The notes below the pieces were generated by a model, which was not told the DNA's origin, made no database searches, and was given only the letters and a program-made list of their open reading frames with translations. Both the position numbers and the translations under genes were made by a program. This document shows positions 1 through 10,000 of a stretch of DNA of 39,471 nt, piece by piece. The stretch covers positions 1-39,471 of the forward strand of contig CAWUKD010000015.1 of the NCBI GenBank assembly GCA_963922815.1, in the 5' to 3' direction. This stretch comes from SZUA-146 sp963922815 (lineage in GTDB: Bacteria > Pseudomonadota > Gammaproteobacteria > Steroidobacterales > SZUA-146). Each line of letters starts with the position of its first letter. Within the stretch, counting starts at the first letter, position 1.

Positions 1-480
1 ATCCACGGCGACTTCATGCATCTGCTGGTTAACATGTTTGTCTTCTGGTCATTTGGCAACGCCGTGGAGCAACTTTACTATCCCCATTTCCTCGGTGAAA
101 ACAGCGCTGTCCTGTTTCTGATGTTGTATTTTGGCGGGATTGTGGTGTCTTCGATTCCAAGCTATCTGCGCAACGCCAACAACCCCCGCTACGCCGCATT
201 AGGTGCATCGGGCGGTGTCTCAGCGGTGGTTTTCGCCATCATCATGTTTGCGCCGTGGGACAATCTTTACCTGTACGGCGTCATCCCCATTCCCCAGATT
301 CTGGCCGCCGCTGCTTACCTCTACTACTCCTGGTATATGGATCGCAAAGCCAGCGACAATATCGGCCACATGGCCCATCTCACCGGCGCACTGTGGGGCT
401 TTATCTTTTCCGGACTGATGAATCCCACCCTGTTTCCAAGGTTTATTACCGAAACGTTGAAAGGGCCCAGCTGGATGTAG
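1..480 (+). CDS. Rhomboid family intramembrane serine protease, C-terminal part
   Basis: The gene enters from the left edge already in frame (the first codons read IHGDFMHLLVNM), so the N-terminus is missing. Rhomboids cut substrate proteins within the inner membrane using a Ser-His dyad. Visible signs are the HGDFMHLLVNM segment, which matches the family's His/Asn-bearing second transmembrane helix; the catalytic Ser motif GASGG; and a late His in GHMAHLTGALWG, the expected partner of the Ser. Several hydrophobic segments lie between them. Both catalytic residues are present, so the protein is probably active rather than a pseudoprotease. It converges on the M56-TonB gene across 95 bases. 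The substrate cannot be inferred. Confidence 0.9.
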   Translation: MHGDFMHLLVNMFVFWSFGNAVEQLYYPHFLGENSAVLFLMLYFGGIVVSSIPSYLRNANNPRYAALGASGGVSAVVFAIIMFAPWDNLYLYGVIPIPQILAAAAYLYYSWYMDRKASDNIGHMAHLTGALWGFIFSGLMNPTLFPRFITETLKGPSWM

Positions 481-509
481 GCAGGTACGCGTGCAGGGTC
501 CGTTGAATC

Positions 510-528
510 GAGTGACGCTCAGTCACTT
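510..528. terminator. Short hairpin between convergent genes, weak terminator candidate
   Basis: GAGTGAC and GTCACTT pair over seven positions (one G-T wobble) around a five-base loop. The hairpin sits midway between the rhomboid stop and the convergent M56-TonB stop. There is no T-tract on either strand, so an intrinsic terminator is only a weak proposal. Confidence 0.25.
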
Positions 529-575
529 CGTCAGCCATTGCCAAGCTCTGGTGGCGAATCCCGGGAGCCCTGCGC

Positions 576-2576
576 TCAGGTAGACAAACGACAATAGCTT
601 TGGGTGTCGCGACAACTCGACGATCGGCGCTTGGCCGTGAACGGTTCCAGCCTGAAATCAAACGACTGCTCGACCGTGCGCTCCACCGGCACGCCATTTC
701 GCAACAACGGCTCAAACTGCCACTGCGTAACAGCCCTCATCACCGATCGCTGAAACATGGGTCGGGAATCGCGGTTAATCACCGATACGCTGTTCACTTT
801 TCCGTTTGCATCGACATCTATTGACACGATGACTTTGTCAATCAGACCACGAGAGCGGGCCCGTGTCGGATAGCGCGGAGTAACGCGATGGATCAGCGCC
901 CCGCCGGTCTCAACCAGATCGCCCTCGTCGATATTCGAAAGTTTTACCACTTCTTCAGCCATCAACTCAGCGCCCGAGTTTGACAGCTCCGGACGGTAAG
1001 ACGGTAAGGAAGGCAGTCCGGCTTGCCGGCTAAACGGGGGATACTGCACATTCGTTTCAGTCGGGATATAGGCCACTTTCACGCCACCAATTCCTGCCGG
1101 AGTCGTGTGCTCGGAGCCGGACTCGGCCGGAGCGTGTGACTGATTCAGGCTTCCGCCGTCTGCGTTCATGGCTGACGGTACCGCCCGTACCCCGGTGTTG
1201 GCCGCGTACCTGGGAGCCAGCGGGTTTTGAGATTGCCTGGCGGCGTTGCCGGTCTCAGTTGCCGTCAGCGTCAATTCGTTTTCAGGACGATGAGTTGCCG
1301 ATCGTCCGCCGGCTGATATCGAACCCGCGTCCGGCGCGCGCCTGGCCGACCGAGAGACTGTTTCCCCTCGCTCTATGGCACCCAGCGGCTGTTGTGCATC
1401 AGTTTGCGTTAGTGCCAGGGTAATACGAGACACCGCGGAGGCCGCCACCCTGCGACGAGGATAGTCGCCTATATCAACCGGATGCAGCTGGACCTCTTCG
1501 ACCGGGTCGTCGCCAACGTTTTGTACGTTGCTGGCAGAGCGCTCGCCGGATTCAGGTGAAGCAGAGGCGGGCAGTGTTTTTCTGTCGTCCTTCTGGCCGC
1601 TGGCCAAATGCGCCAGATGAAATCCGCTAAACGCAAACGCCGCCGCAACAAAGGGCAGCATGGCCGCCGGCATAACCCCCCATCGACGATGCGTTCGACC
1701 GCTGACCATGCGAGCAATACGCGTGACCAAAGGACCGTCCGCCGCAGCCAGCCGCAAACTGGTAGATGAAACGGATTCAGAGCCCCGCATGATCTCCAGT
1801 TTGCTAAGCGCATGGGCATAACAAACGCGTTCGTTGAAAGTCGTTATCACAAGATCGTCGCAGCACAGTTCACGCTCATGACGAATAGTCCGGGTCAATG
1901 TGTAAACGACCGGATGGAAAAACAGCAGCGTTTCGGCAACGATTAACAGATAGTTAATCAGGTGATCCTTGCGACGCAGATGCCCAAGTTCGTGGGCAAT
2001 AATCAGTTCAAGTTCACGGGGCGTTAACCCGAGCAGAGCGCTGCTTGGCAATACGATCACCGGCCTGATGAAGCCCACGACCATCGGCACCGTGGCGTTT
2101 ACCGCCTCAACAAGCCTGACCGGGATGTGCACCCGCATCGCCTGCCTGAGCTCGGCGAACGATTCCTCGAGCTGGGGTATTGGTCGACTGCCCGAGCACG
2201 TATGGCGCTCAAGCGTGCGCCACTCTCCGAACAGTCGGACAGACAGCACGATGATGCCCGATAGCCAGAGACACCCGACCAGTGACAGCATACCGGGGAA
2301 AAAACCGGGCGACTCGGCGGGCCATTGTGCAATATGGATAGCCGGCAACATGGCCGGCACAACCGAAACCGCCGAAGCACCGGTGCTCGTTGCCAGCAAG
2401 GCAACAAATGTGAATAGAGGGAGCGATACAAACAGCACCAGCCAGGTCAGTGCGTTGGCATGGCGAATGGCCGGACTCGCCGATCCGAGTACGGATCGCG
2501 ACAGAACAAACAGCAATCCGACCAGAGCGCCCTGCCACATCGCATGCAGAAACGTCCAGCCAAGCGCGTTGATCAT
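576..2576 (-). CDS. BlaR1/MecR1-like M56 metallopeptidase with C-terminal TonB domain
   Basis: A 666-residue membrane protein. The N-terminal third has hydrophobic helices and the M56 zinc-protease motif HELGH (residues about 195-199), followed by ELCCDD, as in BlaR1/MecR1. A long low-complexity linker (about 340-560) leads to a TonB C-terminal domain (about 575-660; TPRYPTRARSRG, QWQFEP). The penicillin-binding sensor domain of BlaR1 is absent. In the BlaR/BlaI family the protease relieves repression by BlaI; here the periplasmic TonB-type end may contact an outer-membrane partner or act as the sensor (inference). The start is the ATG at 2576, 25 bases after the blaI-like stop. An upstream in-frame ATG at 2699 would overlap that gene by about 100 bases and adds unrelated sequence. 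The two genes form one operon. Confidence 0.88.
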   Translation of the reverse strand: MINALGWTFLHAMWQGALVGLLFVLSRSVLGSASPAIRHANALTWLVLFVSLPLFTFVALLATSTGASAVSVVPAMLPAIHIAQWPAESPGFFPGMLSLVGCLWLSGIIVLSVRLFGEWRTLERHTCSGSRPIPQLEESFAELRQAMRVHIPVRLVEAVNATVPMVVGFIRPVIVLPSSALLGLTPRELELIIAHELGHLRRKDHLINYLLIVAETLLFFHPVVYTLTRTIRHERELCCDDLVITTFNERVCYAHALSKLEIMRGSESVSSTSLRLAAADGPLVTRIARMVSGRTHRRWGVMPAAMLPFVAAAFAFSGFHLAHLASGQKDDRKTLPASASPESGERSASNVQNVGDDPVEEVQLHPVDIGDYPRRRVAASAVSRITLALTQTDAQQPLGAIERGETVSRSARRAPDAGSISAGGRSATHRPENELTLTATETGNAARQSQNPLAPRYAANTGVRAVPSAMNADGGSLNQSHAPAESGSEHTTPAGIGGVKVAYIPTETNVQYPPFSRQAGLPSLPSYRPELSNSGAELMAEEVVKLSNIDEGDLVETGGALIHRVTPRYPTRARSRGLIDKVIVSIDVDANGKVNSVSVINRDSRPMFQRSVMRAVTQWQFEPLLRNGVPVERTVEQSFDFRLEPFTAKRRSSSCRDTQSYCRLST

Positions 2577-2601
2577 TACAGATAGAGTCTGAATCACAGC
2601 G

Positions 2602-3006
2602 TTATCCGGGTTGTTGCGCCTCCAGTTGATCGAGCAGCTCTCGAATCTTGTCGAGCTCTTCCCGACTGGCCGAATGAGTGGAACCCAATGCCTGCACAAC
2701 CAGCTTGGACGGCGAACCGTCGAACGCCCGCTGCACCAGATCAGACGTTAATTGAGTCTGAACGCTCACCCGGCTTGAAACCGGCCGGTAAACATGGGCG
2801 CGTCTCGAATCGTCTCTTACCACCAGTCCCTTGCGATGCATGATTTGCAGCAGTTTCAGAATGGTTGTGTACCCACTGACATTACCGCCAGGCATGGCCT
2901 CGTGAACCGCCCGAACCGTGGCCGGACCGTGATCCCAGAGTACTCCCAGAATGACCAGTTCTGCCGGTGTCGGCTTGGGAATTGGTGTGTCGTCTTGGGC
3001 GTTCAT
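2602..3006 (-). CDS. BlaI/MecI/CopY family transcriptional repressor
   Basis: 134 residues, the normal family length. The N-terminal winged helix reads PTPAELVILGVLWDHGPATV followed by GYTTILKLLQIMHRKGLV, the typical recognition-helix region; the C-terminal half is the helical dimerisation domain, containing the stretch where M56 partners cleave in known systems. The start is supported by AGGA five to six bases upstream of the ATG. It is the first gene of a two-gene operon with the M56-TonB protease, so the pair is probably autoregulated from the palindromic site just upstream. No beta-lactamase gene lies nearby, so the regulated target is not evident. Confidence 0.92.
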   Translation of the reverse strand: MNAQDDTPIPKPTPAELVILGVLWDHGPATVRAVHEAMPGGNVSGYTTILKLLQIMHRKGLVVRDDSRRAHVYRPVSSRVSVQTQLTSDLVQRAFDGSPSKLVVQALGSTHSASREELDKIRELLDQLEAQQPG

Positions 3007-3040
3007 ATAGCTTCCTGTGACTCAGAACGTGAACCCTAAA

Positions 3041-3080
3041 CCTACCTCGATTAATAACGAAAGTCTACGTAGATAGAGGT
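3041..3080 (-). promoter_or_regulatory. Candidate operator/promoter of the blaI-like operon
   Basis: A perfect 10-base palindrome TCTACGTAGA lies at 3064-3073, flanked by ACCTC (3044-3048) and GAGGT (3076-3080) arms. Read on the minus strand, TAGACT, 17 bases, TAGGTT gives a weak sigma-70 promoter whose -35 overlaps the palindrome. BlaI-type repressors bind dyads containing TAC/GTA near their own promoter, so this is a reasonable operator; binding itself is inferred. Confidence 0.4.
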
Positions 3081-3219
3081 GAGACGAAATAACTCCGCTA
3101 AGCCTTTGTTTTGCCGTTGCTAATGCAATACATCGGGAAAACCTCCAAATTTACATATATGAACGTAAAAACCCTTATTTGATCTGTATTTCATGAATCC
3201 CTGTGGCATGATGGATCAA

Positions 3220-3261
3220 TCAGGAAAACAATCTTTTCCTGAATTTGGAGCGCGCTATAGA
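3220..3261 (+). promoter_or_regulatory. Inverted repeat and -10 box upstream of the PAS-GGDEF-EAL gene
   Basis: TCAGGAAAA (3220-3228) and TTTTCCTGA (3234-3242) form a perfect nine-base inverted repeat with a five-base spacer. TATAGA at 3256-3261 is a good -10 box; the -35 position at the usual distance falls in the right arm and resembles consensus poorly. This looks like a promoter dependent on, or blocked by, a protein bound to the repeat (inference). Without a T-tract it is a poor terminator. Confidence 0.4.
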
Positions 3262-3299
3262 AAGAGTCAAATCTTTAACGCATGCGCAGACAGGATTGC

Positions 3300-5807
3300 A
3301 TGAACGATAACAATAATCGCATTCTGAGCGTTGTCGACGGCCTTGAATCGCCGAGTGTGCAAGAAGCTTGTACCCAAAATTCCGTAACCGAAGAACTCAT
3401 GGACCAGATGCGTGTAGCAACCTGGTACTGGAACAGTGCACTGGAAGTCGGTCACTGGGTTCCCACCATGCCCGACTGGCTGCCGGAAGCCGCTCTGTCG
3501 AGTGCCGAAGATTTTCTGAATTGCATCCACCCACATGACCGCGAGTTTTTATCGACGGCACTCGAAGATGAAACCCAAACGTCATTCGAGACTCAGGCAC
3601 GCCTGATCCACAACTCTGACGAACAGTGGATTCATGTTCATGGAAAACGTGAACCTAAACAGATGGAGCAGATTGTACTGGCCGTGCGTGACGCGTCAGC
3701 GGTAAAGAGTTTACAGCGCACGCTGCAGCAACAGATCAGACGACATCAGGAAATGGTTCGCGACACGGAAGCCATCGCGTTCGAAGTCGAAATTCGAACG
3801 TGGAAAGTTCGGCACATTGATCGGCAAATTGAGAGCCTGCTTGGCTATCCGACAGCCGATTGGCTGAGGCGCCCGGCGTTTCTAAAGGACAACGTTTTTA
3901 TCGACGACTGGGAACAGTTTGAAGCACTGGCGAAAGCCGACGATGATGATGCCGAACGCTATACGTTTGAATTTCGAATTCGCACGGCCAACGGCGAACT
4001 TCGCTGGTTCCGAATTGCCGGCAGACGCATCCCGGCTGGCCGCGACTCGTCTCCCCGACTCCGGGGTGTCCTGCAGGACGTATCCGAATCGAGAATGGCC
4101 ATCGAAGCGCAGCAGGTCAGCGAAAAACAGCTCAACATGCTGTACGACCAGAACCCGTCAATGTTTTTCAGCATGGACGGCAACGGCGTCATCCTGTCGG
4201 TAAACCGCTACGGCGCCGAACATCTCGGCTACCGCCCGGAAGAACTCATTGGACGACAGGCGCAGCGCCTGCATCTGCCGTCCCAGCGCAGCGCAGTTAA
4301 AGATCACTTTGAAGAATGCGTACAAGCCAACGGTGAAGTACGTCACTGGGAAACCTGCCTGATTCGCTCCGACGACAGCCCTCTTTGGGTGAGAGTCGCC
4401 GCACGCGCCACAGGCGAAGCGCAACGATCCGGCATTTTGGCGGTGTGTGAAGATATCACCGAAGCACGCGCCCTGTCGGACAAGCTCGAATATCAAAGCC
4501 GCTATGACCTGCTCACAGGACTTGCCAACCGGGCGAATTTTGAACAGAGCCTGAGCGAAGCGCTTAAAACAGCCAGGGAGCACTTGTGGGAGCATGTGCT
4601 GTGTTACATCGATCTCGATCAGTTCAAGATCATCAACGATACGTGCGGCCATAGCGCAGGCGACCAACTGTTACGACGCGTCGGTCATATGCTGTCAAAA
4701 TACCTCCGCGAAGAAGACGTTCTGGCCAGACTGGGCGGCGACGAATTTGGCATCCTGTTTCACAGATGCGATATCGACAACGCACGACGCCGGGCCGAAG
4801 AAATTATTCAGTTCCTCGCCAGCCAGCGATTCAAATGGGGCGATAACAATTTTCGTGTGACAGCCAGTGTCGGCATGGTGCCCGTTACGACACGCAGTCA
4901 GAGCACCGAACACCTGCTCAGCGTTGCGGATACCGCCTGTTATGCCGCCAAGGACCTTGGTCGTAACCGGGTGTACTGCTCGACCGAAGATGACGACGTT
5001 GAAATCACGCGCCGCCACGGTGAAATGAGCTGGGTGGCGCGCTTGCAGTCGGCGCTTGACGGCGAGGGTTTCGAGATTTACAGCCAGCTGATAGAGCCGC
5101 TCGATGACGCCCCCCGTGACCTCCATTCCATCGAGATTCTGCTACGACTCAAAGATTTCAAAGGCGATATGATTTTGCCCGGCCGCTTTATTCGTGCCGC
5201 CGAAAACTACCATATTGCGACTCGGCTTGACCGCTGGGTATGCGAACACGTCCTGCACTACTTCGATGATGAACCCCGGCAGCTCAAGGTACTGGATTTT
5301 GTGTGTATCAATCTTTCATCGCAGTCGGTGACCGATGAAGAGTTCAAGGCGCTTCTCGTCCAACTGCTGGAAAATCGCAGAGCGACCGCCGAGAAAATCT
5401 GTTTTGAAATCACCGAAACAGGCGTCATTGAAAATATCGATGCCGCCACCGAATTCATCCGCACAATGAAAGCGCTGGGATGCCGGTTTGCCCTGGATGA
5501 TTTTGGCAGCGGCGTGTCGTCATTTGCCTATCTCAAAAGTCTGGAAGTCGACATAGTCAAAATTGACGGCATGTTCGTAAAACACATGGTTACCGATTCA
5601 ATTGACCGCGCACTGGTGGGATCCATTAATGACATTGGTCACGCAATGGGTAAAAAGACTATTGCCGAGTATGTTGAAGACGAGGACACCCAGACCTGCC
5701 TGAAACAGCTGGGCGTCGATTTTGCCCAGGGCTTTCATATTCACAAGCCTGAACCACTGGAAGAACAGATGGAAAGGCTAAGCTCAAAATCCCGCGCTAA
5801 AGCCTGA
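3300..5807 (+). CDS. Triple PAS, GGDEF and EAL cyclic di-GMP signalling protein
   Basis: About 835 residues with no membrane segment, so cytoplasmic. Three PAS-like domains (about 40-130, 160-265, 275-390) precede a GGDEF domain (motif LGGDEF at about 479) and an EAL domain (about 580-825). The cyclase motif is intact and the inhibitory RxxD site (REED) sits five residues before GGDEF. In the EAL domain E612 is kept in EILLRL (EIL for EAL), with FEITE, DDFG (D733, D734), VKIDG and AEYVE, the metal- and substrate-binding set of active phosphodiesterases. It could therefore both make and degrade cyclic di-GMP, steered by PAS input. The start at 3300 has AGGA four bases upstream; an ATG at 3282 has no ribosome site but cannot be excluded. 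Confidence 0.93.
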   Translation: MNDNNNRILSVVDGLESPSVQEACTQNSVTEELMDQMRVATWYWNSALEVGHWVPTMPDWLPEAALSSAEDFLNCIHPHDREFLSTALEDETQTSFETQARLIHNSDEQWIHVHGKREPKQMEQIVLAVRDASAVKSLQRTLQQQIRRHQEMVRDTEAIAFEVEIRTWKVRHIDRQIESLLGYPTADWLRRPAFLKDNVFIDDWEQFEALAKADDDDAERYTFEFRIRTANGELRWFRIAGRRIPAGRDSSPRLRGVLQDVSESRMAIEAQQVSEKQLNMLYDQNPSMFFSMDGNGVILSVNRYGAEHLGYRPEELIGRQAQRLHLPSQRSAVKDHFEECVQANGEVRHWETCLIRSDDSPLWVRVAARATGEAQRSGILAVCEDITEARALSDKLEYQSRYDLLTGLANRANFEQSLSEALKTAREHLWEHVLCYIDLDQFKIINDTCGHSAGDQLLRRVGHMLSKYLREEDVLARLGGDEFGILFHRCDIDNARRRAEEIIQFLASQRFKWGDNNFRVTASVGMVPVTTRSQSTEHLLSVADTACYAAKDLGRNRVYCSTEDDDVEITRRHGEMSWVARLQSALDGEGFEIYSQLIEPLDDAPRDLHSIEILLRLKDFKGDMILPGRFIRAAENYHIATRLDRWVCEHVLHYFDDEPRQLKVLDFVCINLSSQSVTDEEFKALLVQLLENRRATAEKICFEITETGVIENIDAATEFIRTMKALGCRFALDDFGSGVSSFAYLKSLEVDIVKIDGMFVKHMVTDSIDRALVGSINDIGHAMGKKTIAEYVEDEDTQTCLKQLGVDFAQGFHIHKPEPLEEQMERLSSKSRAKA

Positions 5808-5814
5808 CAGACCA

Positions 5815-6720
5815 CTAGTCGCTGACGCGATTCCGACCACCACGTTTGGCCCGGTACATGGCCGAGTCAGCTCCACCAATTGCCTGCTCTATCGAGGCAA
5901 TCTGATTGGCAGGCTGAGTCCATGTCCCCACCGACACCTGCACAGAAATATGCCCACCTTCATAGTCAATATTTGACTGACTGACCGCTTCGCACAGCCG
6001 GTCGCAAAACACCAGAGCGTCCGTTCCATCCGTATCGGGCAGCAGCATGACAAACTCTTCGCCGCCAAAACGGGCCAGCAAATCTCGCGACCGTTTGTGC
6101 GATGACAGTACTTTGGCGACTTCTCTTAACACATGGTCGCCGGCCGCGTGACCCAGTCGATCGTTAATCTGTTTGAAATGATCGATATCGATCATGACCA
6201 CCGTAATCGACTGACCTGCATCAATTGCGCTGGCCAGACTGGTGGCACTCTGGCCGAAAAACCAGCGGCGGTTATTCAGTCCGGTTAACTCATCCGTCAA
6301 AGCCGCTTCCTGAAGCTGCTTCTCGGCCTTGATTTCAATGCGGGCGCGATATTCAACGCGCAAAACAAATTCGCCAATTTTCATTCTGACGGCCGGGTCA
6401 AGAACGCACTGATCAATCGTCTTGCCATTGACATGGGTACCATTGGTTGACCCCAGGTCTTCGGCAATAATGCCTTCCTTGGTCAGCCTGATCTGACAGT
6501 GTTGCCGAGACACCTGCCCATCATCGAGAAACACATCGGCGCTGCGTCCACGACCAATGATCAGGCCTTTGTCGGTAATCGGGTAGCGGTTTTTCTTGCC
6601 GTGAGGGTGAACCACGCTCAGGTACGGGCGATTGTCGCCCAGGTGCGTGAAATGACTTGGTCGGCGTGCAACCAATGTCCGGTCATCAGGATTCGACGGC
6701 GTAGATTCTGGACGGGCCAT
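5815..6720 (-). CDS. FHA-domain diguanylate cyclase (GGDEF)
   Basis: 301 residues. An FHA phosphothreonine-binding domain (about 40-120; GRGRSADVFLDDGQVSRQH and LGSTNGTHVNG) is followed by a GGDEF domain with ALTDELTGLNNRRWF and an intact FGGEEF catalytic motif. The inhibitory site RSRD lies five residues before GGEEF, so product feedback is expected. The enzyme joins two GTP into cyclic di-GMP; the FHA domain suggests control by, or docking to, a Ser/Thr-phosphorylated partner. The ATG at 6720 is chosen because the family usually starts just before the FHA domain; an in-frame start at 6813 would add 31 residues with no domain character. It meets the PAS-GGDEF-EAL gene tail-to-tail with only seven bases between stops. 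Confidence 0.92.
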   Translation of the reverse strand: MARPESTPSNPDDRTLVARRPSHFTHLGDNRPYLSVVHPHGKKNRYPITDKGLIIGRGRSADVFLDDGQVSRQHCQIRLTKEGIIAEDLGSTNGTHVNGKTIDQCVLDPAVRMKIGEFVLRVEYRARIEIKAEKQLQEAALTDELTGLNNRRWFFGQSATSLASAIDAGQSITVVMIDIDHFKQINDRLGHAAGDHVLREVAKVLSSHKRSRDLLARFGGEEFVMLLPDTDGTDALVFCDRLCEAVSQSNIDYEGGHISVQVSVGTWTQPANQIASIEQAIGGADSAMYRAKRGGRNRVSD

Positions 6721-7030
6721 AGCAAGTGCAATCAACTGAGAATATCGCTGTAGTCTACCCCGACTCAAAGTACGTTGCACTTGTTGGAATGTGACATAAG
6801 CTGTAGCAGCCATTTCCGTGCAAAAAACGCAGACATAATCCGGAAATACACGTTATTACACACGGTTTGCAGCGCAAAACAGGTACATTATGGCCACCAG
6901 ATCAGCATCTTCGAAATCGTTGCGTTACACTGGCATGAAAGGGTAAGGGGATGCCCGATAACAATGATAATTACCGGCTCATCCGCCAGCGTCTCCTTTT
7001 AATACTGGCCGCCCGGTTATGAGGTTCATG

Positions 7031-10000
7031 ATGCGTTTAGATTCACGTTCAGTTTTGTTTGGTTCACTGGTTTGTTTAATAATGATCGGCTCTCAGTCCG
7101 CAGCCGCCCAAACCGACTATCTTCACTTTGAAAGCGGTCACGTAAGACCCGTCTCGATGTCGCCTGACGGAACCCGGCTGATCGCAGTGAACACCTCGGA
7201 CAACCACATTGAAATTTTCACCGTACGTGACGATGGCCTGGTCCATGACGAATCACTGCCCGTTGGTATGGAGCCGGTGACGGTCACCTTTCGCAATAAT
7301 TCCGAAGCCTGGGTTGTTAATCACCTGTCAGACAGCGTCAGTATTGTAGACCTCTCAAACACACCGCGCGTGGTAAATACGCTACTGGTTGGCGACGAGC
7401 CTCGAGACCTTGTGTTCGCCAATGACCGTGCGTTTATCACAACGGCCCACCGCGGGCAGCACCGGGTGCACGCATCACTGAACGGCGTCGATGGTGCCGG
7501 TGACCCGCAGCTGACAACGCCCAGCGTACCGCGTGCAGATGTGTGGGTTTTTGATGCCACCAATACCGGTTCGGGACTTGGAGGAACACCTTTAAAAATT
7601 GTTGAGCTCTTTGGCGACACCCCAAGAGCGCTGGCCGTAAGTCCGGACGGCAACACAGTATATGCGGCGGTGTTCATGTCCGGCAATCAGACGGCCGTGG
7701 TCAGCGAAGGACTGGTGTGTAACGGATTCGGTGCGGCTCCCTGCGCCGGAGACGGAGTTACATCCCCAAACGGACTGCCCGGCGGTAACGTGCCAGGCGG
7801 ACTCCCCGGTCCTTCGACCAACGTGCACGGAGCCAATGCGCCGGAAACCAGCCTCATCGTAAAATACGATCAGGCCAGCGGAGAGTGGCGGGACCAGCTT
7901 GATCGCAACTGGAGCAACGGTATTCGATTTACGCTGCCCGACTATGACGTGTTTGCAATCGACGCCACCACCCTCAATGAAACAGAAAGCTTTTCCGGAA
8001 TTGGTACGACCCTGTTTAACATGGTGGTAAACCCAACCAATGGCGATGTCTATATCAGCAATACCGAGGCCATCAACGAAGTCAGGTTCGAAGGACCTGG
8101 CGGCTTTGGCGGGTCTACCGTTCAGGGCAATCTCGCGCAGTCGCGCATTTCGGTTTTGACCTCCACCGGAAACGTTATTCGGCACCTTAACAGCCACATT
8201 GATTACGCTGTCACGCCAGCACCGGCAGGCATCAAGGATCATTCACTCGCAACCCCCACCAGCATGGCCATCAGTAGTGACGGAAACACGCTTTATGTAG
8301 CGGCTTTCGGATCTTCCAAAATCGGAGTAGTCAGCACGGGCGCGCTGGTTAACGGAACTTTTGATCCTGAAACCGCAAGCGCCAGCTATATTGACGTTCC
8401 AGGAGGCGGCCCGTCGGGCGTGGTGCTGGACGAGGCCCGAAATCGACTCTATGCGACCACGAGGTTCGACAACGCGCTGTATGCGATCGACCTGAGCGAC
8501 GGCACCGTGATCGCGAAACGTACACTGCACAATCCCGAGCCCGCTGAAGTCATCGACGGAAGGCCGTTTTTGTACGATGCGATGCTCACCTCATCAAACG
8601 GTGAAGCGTCGTGCTCGAGTTGCCATATTTTCGGTGACATGGACGGACTGTCGTGGGACCTTGGCAATCCGGATGATGAAGTCATTGACAGTCCTCTTCC
8701 GGTCAATCTTCAGGCCATTGTCGAAATCCTGAACCAGGCACCCGACAACATCAATGGAACGGGCAATATCAATCAGCTTCATCCGATGAAAGGCCCCATG
8801 ACCACGCAAACACTCCGTGGCATGTCCAATTCCGGCGCCATGCACTGGCGCGGCGACCGGGCCGTCGGCGTGTTCGGAACAGATGCCAGCGACGAAGTTA
8901 TTTCGTTCCTGAATTTTAACGTCGCGTTTCCAGGTCTCGTCGGCAATAACGCGGAGCTGTCGCCAGCGGATATGGCCAGTTTCACCAATTTTGCGCTGGA
9001 ACTAACCCTTCCACCCAATCCCGTTCGTGCGATTGATAATTCACTCAATGCCAACGAGCAGGCGGGTCAGGACTTCTACCTTGGATCCCGACGTTCTGAC
9101 GGAGCACCTTTTGATTTCACCGGCGAACAGGACGGCTTTACGTGCAACGGCTGTCACGAACTGAATCCTGCGCTCGGTCGTTTCGGCGCATCAACCGCGG
9201 CCAGTTTCGAAGGCGAAGAACAGATCTTCAAGATCCCGCACTTGCGCAACATGTATCAGAAAGTCGGCATGTTTGGCATGCCACAGGTCGACTTCTTCCT
9301 GCCAGGCGATACCAGTCATCAGGGCGACCAGGTGCGCGGCACCGGCTTCCTGCACGATGGCAGCACGGACACTCTGTTCCGGTTTTTCCGCGCTACCGTG
9401 TTTCAAAGCGCGGTTAACAATACGGTCGGCTTTGTAAACGATCAGGCCCGACGCGACACCGTGGACTACATGATGGCCTTTGATACTGACCTGGCCCCCG
9501 TTGTCGGACAGCAGATCACCCTGACGAGCACCAGCGGTGCCGATGTCCTGGATCGAATCGAATTACTGCTGGCACGCGCCGATGCGTCGTTTACGTCGGC
9601 CATTCTTGGCGGAAACACGACCGAAGCCGACATTATCGCTCACGGCGTGATCGACGATACTCCCGTGAGCTATGCACGTCTGGCCAATGGCACGTTCCAG
9701 GGCGCCAACGCAGCCGACACGCCGCTGACCGCGGTTCAGCTTCGGGCCCTTGTTCAAACCGGCAGCGATCGTCTGACGGTCACGGCCGTACCCCCGGGCT
9801 ATGCCCAACGCGCAGCCATTGACCGGGATCTTGACGGCACGTTGAACGGCGATGACAACTGCCCGTCAGTTGCCAATGCAGCTCAACTCGACGGAGACAG
9901 CGACGGAATTGGCGATGCCTGTGACAACTGCACGCTGGCGGCCAACGCCAACCAGCGTGACAGTAACGGCGACGGCTTCGGCAACCAGTGCGATGCCGAT

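Noticed and set aside
3220..3242. Inverted repeat as an intrinsic terminator
   Set aside because: The stem is AT-rich with no T-tract, and no gene ends there: both neighbouring genes start on either side.
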